From Natronosalvus caseinilyticus (GTDB lineage: Archaea; Halobacteriota; Halobacteria; Halobacteriales; Natrialbaceae), in the NCBI RefSeq assembly GCF_017357105.1, contig NZ_CP071596.1:124001-188000 (forward strand): 64,000 bases of DNA. Reading direction: 5' to 3'. How positions within the stretch are numbered: position 1 is the stretch's first letter; each line of letters starts with the position of its first letter. The notes below the pieces were generated by a model, which did no database searches, was not told the origin of the DNA, and worked only from the letters and a program-made list of their open reading frames with translations. The position numbers and the translations under genes are program-made. Below are positions 55,607 through 62,805 of this stretch, piece after piece.

Positions 55607-56299
55607 ATGGTCCAGAGTCAGTTTTCAGCATACGATTTTATCGCAGATATTACACCAGGAGCTGTAGCCATCGGGCTGTCACTTACTCTGCTTCCAGAGG
55701 GTCATTTCATTCTCGATGAGGCTCAAGAAGTGGGTGTTGCTGCTGGGCTTACGTTTGTTATTTTTGCATATGTGGTTGGACACTTGATCCAGGCCATCGC
55801 AAGTCCGATTGACACCTACTGGGCTAAATATAGAGGATTTGCGTATCCATTTGAGAACGAACTTTCAGGAGAGGATTCAGATTCTTCATCCGATGATGAG
55901 GGCTCTCTTGATCAAGTATCGGTGAATGAAAAGTTCACTTCTGAGGTTGAGTCCCATTTCTCGGGCGAGTTTAGTAATACAGATATCTTTTTTCTCACCC
56001 AAAGTCGTCTCTGGAACGAGGATATTGGTCGTATGCGACGATTCCAAGTTCTCTACACGTTCTTCCGAAGTCTATGGGTAGTTTTCGCGATCGGTACAGT
56101 TCTTCACGTCTTGATACTCGTTGCGAAGTGGTTTGAATATTACAACTCGTTCTTGGGGACAGAGGATTCGATAGTTCTGATTTCAGGACTTACCGTTGCG
56201 GCACTTTTGGCTTACTATCGACGGAAAAAGATGCATAAAAAGATGGCCAAAACGATGGTTATTGATTTCTATGCTAATATCCTTGTAAAAGAAGACTGA
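55607..56299 (+). CDS. Multi-pass membrane protein, operon partner of the MBL protein
   Basis: The 230-residue protein has about four hydrophobic helices: two near the N-terminus (ITPGAVAIGLSLTLLP near 16; GVAAGLTFVIFAYVVGHLI near 43), two in the second half (FFRSLWVVFAIGTVLHVLILVAKWF near 153; IVLISGLTVAALLAYY near 188), and a Ser/Asp/Glu-rich loop at about 88-105. Its basic end carries RRKKMHKKMAKTM. I do not recognise a family. The start is 2 bases after the MBL stop, and an obligate functional pair is plausible. Confidence 0.8.
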   Translation: MVQSQFSAYDFIADITPGAVAIGLSLTLLPEGHFILDEAQEVGVAAGLTFVIFAYVVGHLIQAIASPIDTYWAKYRGFAYPFENELSGEDSDSSSDDEGSLDQVSVNEKFTSEVESHFSGEFSNTDIFFLTQSRLWNEDIGRMRRFQVLYTFFRSLWVVFAIGTVLHVLILVAKWFEYYNSFLGTEDSIVLISGLTVAALLAYYRRKKMHKKMAKTMVIDFYANILVKED

Positions 56300-56453
56300 G
56301 CCAACACTATCGCAGAAAATAATCTGACACTTTCATTGGTTGAACTCATGGGTTTGGTTTGGTACACTGGAGGGAAAGCGGAGAAATCACGTTAGCTAAC
56401 TTCCGCTCACCTATGACCAGAGACTTCATTTCGTCCCAACGAAATATCTCGCT

Positions 56454-56879
56454 ATGGAGATCGGACTCGTGAGCTGTACGAAGAGTAAACGCGAGCAAGC
56501 CGCAGAACCCGCTGACCTCTATATTCCGTCGACGTTCTTCAGTAAGGCGCGTGAGTACGTCGAAGCCAACCACGACCGCTGGTATATCCTTTCCGCGAAA
56601 CACCATCTACTCGATCCGTCTGGGCCACCTATCGAGCCATACGATGAAACACTAACTGGCGCACCAGTCGCCCGGAAGCGGGAGTGGGCCGAAGTAGTAT
56701 ACGTTCAGCTCCAGGAGCAAGGTCTTCTCGACGCCGGCAATCGACTGGTGTTTCACGCGGGACGAGACTACTACAGCGAACTCATCCCGTTGCTGGACGA
56801 CACGCCAGTCGAGGTGGAAACCCCTACTGATGGCCTTCTGTTCGGCGAGACGCTCTCGTGGTACAACGAACACCTCTGA
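56454..56879 (+). CDS. DUF6884-like protein
   Basis: The 141-residue protein begins with LVSCTKSKR and continues with ADLYIPSTFFSKAREYVE, RWYILSAKHHLLDP and the PYDETLTG segment. This is the pattern I associate with the DUF6884 family, short cytosolic proteins of unknown biochemical function often near DNA-modification or nuclease genes. The Cys/Lys at the start and the His pair suggest a catalytic site, but none is established. It lies 42 bases before the GIY-YIG-like gene on the same strand. Confidence 0.7.
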   Translation: MEIGLVSCTKSKREQAAEPADLYIPSTFFSKAREYVEANHDRWYILSAKHHLLDPSGPPIEPYDETLTGAPVARKREWAEVVYVQLQEQGLLDAGNRLVFHAGRDYYSELIPLLDDTPVEVETPTDGLLFGETLSWYNEHL

Positions 56880-56921
56880 AAATCCCGAGCAATTTTATGT
56901 CCCACCTCTGAAGGGAGTGGT

Positions 56922-57632
56922 ATGTCGCGTCGCTCAGATCTCGATAACCTCTATGAGCTCCTCGACCGTCTCGAAGCAAACGTAGGCGGTAAACAACGAC
57001 TCAAGAACTGCACTGGATACATGGATTGGCCGAAGAGAGGCATCTACTTTTTCTTCGCAGACGATGAAAGGCGTGAGTCGACAGACCAGCCCCGGCTCAC
57101 CCGTATCGGCACTCACGCAGTTTCATCCGGCTCCAGCACGTCGTTGTGGAATCGACTCCGGACACATCGTGGAGCGAACAGAGGAACCTACGATGGCGGG
57201 GGAAATCATAGGGGGTCGGTGTTCCGCAAGCGGATCGGCGAAGCTCTGATCGAGCGAGAGGGGTTTCACGACGAATACCCATATTGGGGTAACGGATCCA
57301 GTGCGGATCGAGATCGACGGCTTGCCGAGTTAGAACACGAACGCCGCGTAAGCCAGTACATTCGCGACCTCCCGTTCCTCTGGGTCGACGTCGAAGACGA
57401 GCCCAGCCCGGAGAGTGACCGAGCCTACATCGAGCGGAACGCAATCGCTCTCGTCAGCAACTACCAGAAGGACTCACTCGACCCTCGTGACGACGACTGG
57501 TTGGGACGCGTCAGCCCCCGCCACGAGATTAGCGACTCGGGACTATGGAACATCAACCACGTCGGAGAAGAGTACGACACGGCGTTTCTGGACCGGTTGT
57601 CTGACGCTGTAGAGAAGACATCGGATCCCTGA
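56922..57632 (+). CDS. GIY-YIG-like nuclease-domain protein
   Basis: The 236-residue protein resembles a GIY-YIG domain in its first 100 residues: WPKRGIYFFFAD near 37 (the GIY strand), LTRIGTHAVSSGSSTSLWNRLRTHRG near 56-82 (the YIG-equivalent strand is RIG, followed by the helix with conserved Arg). The rest (about 95-236) is charged, with no recognised domain. GIY-YIG enzymes nick DNA. The downstream Glu normally needed for catalysis could be in FRKRIGEALIERE near 100. It is the last gene inside the 17-bp repeats. Confidence 0.7.
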   Translation: MSRRSDLDNLYELLDRLEANVGGKQRLKNCTGYMDWPKRGIYFFFADDERRESTDQPRLTRIGTHAVSSGSSTSLWNRLRTHRGANRGTYDGGGNHRGSVFRKRIGEALIEREGFHDEYPYWGNGSSADRDRRLAELEHERRVSQYIRDLPFLWVDVEDEPSPESDRAYIERNAIALVSNYQKDSLDPRDDDWLGRVSPRHEISDSGLWNINHVGEEYDTAFLDRLSDAVEKTSDP

Positions 57633-57681
57633 GAAAATGGCGATCTGACGGCTCTCTGGCCGTCGTAGCGTTCTCCCTGGA

Positions 57682-57698
57682 GGCTGTTGGCATGAATC
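57682..57698 (+). repeat. 17-bp direct repeat, right copy
   Basis: GGCTGTTGGCATGAATC is the exact copy of 54008-54024. It lies between the GIY-YIG-like gene and the M48 peptidase gene of the restriction operon, 3.67 kb from the left copy. Confidence 0.8.
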
Positions 57699-57800
57699 CG
57701 CGCGGTGCCGGAATCCACATTCTCGCATCGGATTTGGGCCTGTTGCTTAACCAGCAGGCACTAAACGGCGCCAGGCGACCCAGATGGAACTGAGCGGTAG

Positions 57801-58544
57801 TCAGAGAGTCAGAGAGTTCCCGTTTACCCGGAGCCATTCGCGGCGATCCTCGTAATCCGGAATGAGAGCACCAACCGTGTTCCAGAACGCGCCAGAGTGC
57901 TCATTATGTACTGAATGGGCCAACTCATGAGCGATAACGTAATCTTGGATTCGAACGGGTGCCCGGATCAACCGCCAGTTGAGGCGAACGGTTCCGCTGT
58001 CGTATTCACCCCACCGACCGTCGATCTCTCCGACCCATACTGGCACATCGTCGAGCCCCAACCTCGACTCAAAACGCGACACTCGGTTCGGAAGTTCTTC
58101 CTCCGCACGCTCAACAAACCAGTCAACGACAGCTTGGTGCTTTCGACGAACGCTTACGTCGTCTACATCTCCATCGAACCGGTGGACGCGAAGAGTGAAC
58201 GTCTGCTCGTCAAACGATAACCTCGGTTCGGGGACATCCGCCTCAACGGCCTTCAGCGGATACTGTCGTCCCCGATACTGGAGTTTCTCCCCGCTCATGT
58301 ACTCCTTCGGATACGGCGGTCCTTCTTGCTCTTTGAGTCCGTAGAGTTTCTGAAGCAGCCACTCTTGGCGAGACTCAAGCACGTCCTCAACATCTGCTAC
58401 CGTCGCGGTCATCGGGGCTGTAACGGTCAACTCTAAGGACTTGTCGATTGACAGTCCTATTGTCTCCCGATTTTCGGACCAATCGACCGTGTAGGGCACG
58501 ACCGTTTGGCCGATATGATGTCGACGCTGTAGGCGTTCGCTCAT
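57801..58544 (-). CDS. YgjP/M48-type metallopeptidase (restriction-operon associated)
   Basis: The 247-residue protein is a YgjP-like (DUF45) M48-clan peptidase with zinc motif HELAHSVHNEH at about 206-216 and the upstream GRWGEYDSGTVRLNWRLIRAP characteristic of YgjP. The start at 58544 overlaps the hsdR stop by 4 bases, so it is cotranslated with the restriction subunit. YgjP-type genes often sit beside type I restriction genes. A role in turnover or control of the endonuclease is inferred, with ClpXP-like control of HsdR in E. coli as the only known precedent for proteolytic alleviation. Confidence 0.9.
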   Translation of the reverse strand: MSERLQRRHHIGQTVVPYTVDWSENRETIGLSIDKSLELTVTAPMTATVADVEDVLESRQEWLLQKLYGLKEQEGPPYPKEYMSGEKLQYRGRQYPLKAVEADVPEPRLSFDEQTFTLRVHRFDGDVDDVSVRRKHQAVVDWFVERAEEELPNRVSRFESRLGLDDVPVWVGEIDGRWGEYDSGTVRLNWRLIRAPVRIQDYVIAHELAHSVHNEHSGAFWNTVGALIPDYEDRREWLRVNGNSLTL

Positions 58545-61501
58545 TGGTAATGATTTCGCGCGAGTTCGATGACGCGGTTGGTTAGCTCCCGCCGCTCGTC
58601 ACCCGAGATGTCGATATCAGACCGATACAACTCTCCCGTCACTTCCTTCCGCATCCGGTTCTGCAGCTGCGTCTTCTCCTTCCATTCAACCTTCGTCACG
58701 AACTCCTCAACGGTTCCAACTAAGTCAGCGGTGAGCTCGATGAGCTCTTCCTCCTCAGCATCGTGCTTGTCCAGCACGTCTTCAAGGGCGTGATAGAACG
58801 AGAGATCGGTCTCGTCGCGGAGCCCTTTGTTCCGCGCCTGCTTGTCGCGGGAGCGAATCTCGTCCATCAACGCCCGAAGCTCCTCGATAGTCTCGCGCTC
58901 GTCGTATCGCCCTTCTCGGTACTTTTCAATGAGCTCTTCGAGCCGATCTCTGAGAGAACCGTACTGCACTGGATCTTCGTCGAACCGAACGTTGAGCTCG
59001 TGCTTGATTGCATTTTGCATCTCACTCGCCCGAGCTTCGTCGCTTTTTAAGCCTTCAAGTTTCGCGTCGTACTCGACTTCCTCCATAATCGAGACGGGTT
59101 CATCGTTCAAAACCTCGATGCCCCGTGACGTGATGTGGTCCTGAATCAACTCGCGGACCTTTGCTCCCGCCCCTTCGAGGTTCATCGTCTCATCGCGGTA
59201 CCGCTCCTTCGCCTTTCCATAGATCGTGCTGAGACGCTCAAGATCCTCCCGGTAGGGGTTCGCCATGGGATCCGGGAGGACAACGTCCATCAGTTGCGAA
59301 AACCGCTTAAACGCGTTCTTGAACTCGATTCGGCGGTCGTCCGGTTCAAGCGACTGAACGCACTGTTCGACGTCATCGAGATCGTGGAAAAACGAGACCG
59401 CCTTGCTGTGGGCCGCCTCAAGATCAGGCTGTTTGTCCTCGACCGGCACCATCGCCCGCTCGACATCTTTGGAACTGAACATCGCGAGCGCCTCCTTCAA
59501 TTCGTCCGAGACGCCGTAGTAGTCGATGATAAGCCCGTGGGTCTTCTCCTCGAACGGCCGGTTCACACGAGCGATCGCCTGCAACAGGCTGTGCTCCCGT
59601 AGTGGCTTATCGAGGTACATCACCTGAGCCACCGGCGCGTCGAAGCCTGTCAGGAGCATGTCACAGACGATAAGCAGCACAACCTCGCCGTTCGGATCGA
59701 CGAACGATTCCTTGTACTGGCTCTTCTCGGAGTCGCTGGGAGTCCACTTCTTGATGTGTTCAGGGTCATTGTGCCCCTCAGAGATAATGACTCGTGACTC
59801 CGGCCCGTTCAGGTTGTCAAGGGTTTCTTTGTACCGAATCGCCGCCTCCTTGCTTGTGGTGACGACCATGCCCTTGAACGGCTCAGGCACGTCGTTCTCG
59901 TAGTGTTCGATGATGTCCAGTGCGACTCGGTCGATTCGAGGTTGTGCCTCCGCGAGATCTTGCGTGCGGGCGTATCGCTTCTGGATCTCCGCCTTTTCTT
60001 CGTCCGTCTTGTCCGAGAAGATGCGATCGAATAGGCGATCGAGCGTTTCGCCTTCGAGGTGGATGTCGGCAAGACGTCCCTGATACAGGATCTCGACCGT
60101 CGCGCCATCCTCCAGTGACTGATCGATCGTGTACGTGTCAATGTAGTTCCCGAACGTCCGGCGGGTGTTGCGCTCGTCTTTCTCGATGGGGGTTCCGGTG
60201 AACCCAACGTAGAAGGCGTTCGGGAGCGCCGTCCGCATATTGTTCGCGAACTCCTTGTCCTGCGTCCGGTGGGCCTCGTCGGCCATCACGTAGACGTTCT
60301 CGTTACGGGAGAGCACCGGGAAGTCCTCTTCGTCGTCCGTGGTCTGGAACTTGTGAATCAGCGTCGTGATCGTCTCGCCCGCGTCGTACGAGAGCCGATC
60401 GCGGAGATCCTCGATGCTCTCGGCCTTTTTCGGATTTGGGAAGCCACAGCGTTCGAACGTTGCGTGAATCTGGTCGTTGAGCGCCCGGCGGTCCGTGACT
60501 AAGAGAAGTGTCGGGTCGTCCTCGTTTCGGCGCAGCTTCAGCGCGAGAAAGAGCATCGTGAGCGACTTACCGGAGCCCTGGGTGTGCCAGACGACACCGC
60601 CCTGTGCCTCGCGCCGTCCGCGCTTGTCGATCCGTTCGAGTGCCTTCCGGACCGCTCGGTACTGCTGATACCGAGCGACCATCTTGATTGCGCCGCTCTG
60701 TCGGTTCTCGAACACTGTGAAGTGCCGTAACTGGTCAAGCAGGCGCGAGGGCTCGAACAACGCATAGAGCATCCGGTACTGATCCGGGAGATAGTCATCG
60801 AGGTCGAACAGCTCGATTAGTTCGTCGTCTTCCAGCGGGTAGGCGTCCCGCCAGGGCTTGTACTGGTCTTTCGGTGTTCCGTACGTGCCCATAACCGCCC
60901 CCTCCATCCAGGCCGCGACCGAAAACTGGTTGTACCGGAACAGCTCCTCGGCCCCCTCCGACTCTCCGTCGCGTTCGTTTTGATAGCGGGTGAGCTGATC
61001 AAGCGCCTCCGAACGCGGCTCTGGGATCTGGGGACTCTTGCACTCGACGACGCCGAGCGGGATTCCGTTGACGAACAGCACGATATCGGGCTTGACGACC
61101 TCGACCGGTCCCTCAACCCGGAACTGGTTGAGCGCGAAGAAGTCGTTGTTCTCGGGGTTCTGGTAGTCGATGTACTGGACCGTCTGGTGCTGCTTGCCGT
61201 GTCCGCGGTTCTGTTCGACAGAGATGTGGCGGACGAGCTTCTCGTGGATCTGCTCGTTTTCGTCCATCGTGCTCGTCCCAGCGACCTGTGTGATCTTGTG
61301 GACGGCCTTGTTCAGGTTGTTCTCGTTGAGCCACGGATTCAGGCGCTTAACTGCATCGCAAAGACGCGGTTCGAGTACGGCCGAGGACTTCGTCTCCCGA
61401 GGATCGATCCAAGTGGAGCGTTGCTGGTCGACGACCTCCCAACCGAGTTGCTGGAGTGCGTCAAGGGCGGGACGTTCAGACTCGACGTACTCGTTGGGCA
61501 T
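58541..61501 (-). CDS. hsdR: Type I restriction enzyme R subunit
   Basis: HsdR is the ATP-driven translocase and nuclease of the type I complex. The 986-residue protein has an N-terminal PD-(D/E)XK nuclease with Asp139 (KPDIVLFVNG), Glu153 and Lys155 (VVECKSP), then helicase motifs: Walker A HTQGSGKSL (Lys312), DEAH in VMADEAHRTQ near 413, FTGTPIEKDE near 434, motif V-like VCDMLLTGFDAPV near 640 and QAIARVNRP near 676. The C-terminal third is helical (subunit contacts). It overlaps the M48 gene by 4 bases, and 2 bases separate it from hsdS. Confidence 0.97.
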   Translation of the reverse strand: MPNEYVESERPALDALQQLGWEVVDQQRSTWIDPRETKSSAVLEPRLCDAVKRLNPWLNENNLNKAVHKITQVAGTSTMDENEQIHEKLVRHISVEQNRGHGKQHQTVQYIDYQNPENNDFFALNQFRVEGPVEVVKPDIVLFVNGIPLGVVECKSPQIPEPRSEALDQLTRYQNERDGESEGAEELFRYNQFSVAAWMEGAVMGTYGTPKDQYKPWRDAYPLEDDELIELFDLDDYLPDQYRMLYALFEPSRLLDQLRHFTVFENRQSGAIKMVARYQQYRAVRKALERIDKRGRREAQGGVVWHTQGSGKSLTMLFLALKLRRNEDDPTLLLVTDRRALNDQIHATFERCGFPNPKKAESIEDLRDRLSYDAGETITTLIHKFQTTDDEEDFPVLSRNENVYVMADEAHRTQDKEFANNMRTALPNAFYVGFTGTPIEKDERNTRRTFGNYIDTYTIDQSLEDGATVEILYQGRLADIHLEGETLDRLFDRIFSDKTDEEKAEIQKRYARTQDLAEAQPRIDRVALDIIEHYENDVPEPFKGMVVTTSKEAAIRYKETLDNLNGPESRVIISEGHNDPEHIKKWTPSDSEKSQYKESFVDPNGEVVLLIVCDMLLTGFDAPVAQVMYLDKPLREHSLLQAIARVNRPFEEKTHGLIIDYYGVSDELKEALAMFSSKDVERAMVPVEDKQPDLEAAHSKAVSFFHDLDDVEQCVQSLEPDDRRIEFKNAFKRFSQLMDVVLPDPMANPYREDLERLSTIYGKAKERYRDETMNLEGAGAKVRELIQDHITSRGIEVLNDEPVSIMEEVEYDAKLEGLKSDEARASEMQNAIKHELNVRFDEDPVQYGSLRDRLEELIEKYREGRYDERETIEELRALMDEIRSRDKQARNKGLRDETDLSFYHALEDVLDKHDAEEEELIELTADLVGTVEEFVTKVEWKEKTQLQNRMRKEVTGELYRSDIDISGDERRELTNRVIELARNHYQ

Positions 61502-61503
61502 TG

Positions 61504-62805
61504 TTAGTCTGTGTTGACGCGGACTGTGCCGGTGAGGAGATCCTGCATAAGGCCGCGTTTTAGTTCCTGTAAATCCTCTTTCCTACCTTTTTCCTCATCT
61601 ATTTTTTTCTGTGCACATCCAATGATGTTTGCAATTCGTTCTTGTTCTTCCGCTGGGGGAACAGGTAGTTGGAACGCCTCAAAATCCGCCTTGGTAATAT
61701 GGACTTGACCTGCAGACCCTCCAACCATCGTCTTAAGCAATCTTAGGTGTTGGTTTAGTGAAAATGCGAAGAATCGCTTATCCAACTCTTTCTTAGGACG
61801 AAGATTGTAGATGTGTTGATTAAGATATGCATCATCTCCTGACCAAATGTATGCGCCGAGTGAGGTCTTGATATTTCCCGCCCAGCAGAATAGCAAATCT
61901 CCGACTGTGACATGGTACTTGTCGTCTACCTCGAAGTTTGCGTAATTGGTTTCAGCTTCTGCGCCGGGCCGCAGGTCTTGGATTCTAATAATCTGGGTTC
62001 CCTCTTCTTCCCACTCTTCAGTCTTGAAGGCACGCCCATTGATTGCCTCAAATAACTGGCCACAGGGCTCCATATCCCAATGGTCTGGAATCTGTAATGT
62101 TCGAGGGCCAATCTGGATCTCTTGAGTGGAGCCATTAGATAGTCCTCCAATCAAAAGATCTTGCATTAGACCCTGCTTCAACTCCTTCGCCTCCTCGATA
62201 ATTTTATCCGTCTGTTGGATCTGCTCGTCGACCGTCGAGAGGACATCGGCGATTCGGCGCTGTTTGGGGAGTGGTGGGAGTAAGACCTCTGAATTTTTGA
62301 TTTTTGTGACTGTAAGTCGAGAGATTCCGGTCCCACTCATCTTTGACTGCATTACCTTTTTGAATAGCGGCCAGTTGAGATGATGAGTTAAAAAGTCTGG
62401 GTCAAGACGGTCCCGATCAGTCCGAATTAGTGCGACACTCGATAGTAAACTAAACTCGAAATCGAGCGTGTTTTTCCGCGCAATTCCAGTATTTGCTCCG
62501 TCTTTGACGTAGAGAACATCCCCAAGCTGTGGGTCACAGCGAGAGTAGATTTTCTTATGATCTTCTTCGGAAATGTACCCAATATCATCGAGGCGGAACC
62601 CATTCTCGCGGATGTTTTTGGAGGTTATATAAGGGTACCCCTCATCTACCGTATCTGGTGAATTATGTGTCCCATCCGTTATCTTTTGACAAACCGAATT
62701 TGTCTTGACTACTTCCCATTTTTCCGGAATTCTCACCGTCTTTGGGCCTAAATGAATCTCTTTGTACCCCTCTCGAACCTTTGATTTTTCCACAGCCTCG
62801 CTCAT
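61504..62805 (-). CDS. hsdS: Type I restriction enzyme specificity subunit
   Basis: HsdS determines the DNA sequence recognised by both modification and restriction. The 433-residue protein has the standard two-fold layout: each half is a target recognition domain followed by a helical spacer. The first half opens LGPKTVRIPEKWEV and its spacer reads LPKQRRIADVLSTVDEQIQQ (near 180); the second opens IGPRTLQIPDHWDM (near 231) and its spacer reads PAEEQERIANIIGCAQKKID (near 383). Each spacer ends in a LMQDLL-type stretch. GC is lower than in hsdR and hsdM, which is usual for horizontally exchanged specificity genes. The start overlaps hsdM by 4 bases. Confidence 0.96.
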   Translation of the reverse strand: MSEAVEKSKVREGYKEIHLGPKTVRIPEKWEVVKTNSVCQKITDGTHNSPDTVDEGYPYITSKNIRENGFRLDDIGYISEEDHKKIYSRCDPQLGDVLYVKDGANTGIARKNTLDFEFSLLSSVALIRTDRDRLDPDFLTHHLNWPLFKKVMQSKMSGTGISRLTVTKIKNSEVLLPPLPKQRRIADVLSTVDEQIQQTDKIIEEAKELKQGLMQDLLIGGLSNGSTQEIQIGPRTLQIPDHWDMEPCGQLFEAINGRAFKTEEWEEEGTQIIRIQDLRPGAEAETNYANFEVDDKYHVTVGDLLFCWAGNIKTSLGAYIWSGDDAYLNQHIYNLRPKKELDKRFFAFSLNQHLRLLKTMVGGSAGQVHITKADFEAFQLPVPPAEEQERIANIIGCAQKKIDEEKGRKEDLQELKRGLMQDLLTGTVRVNTD

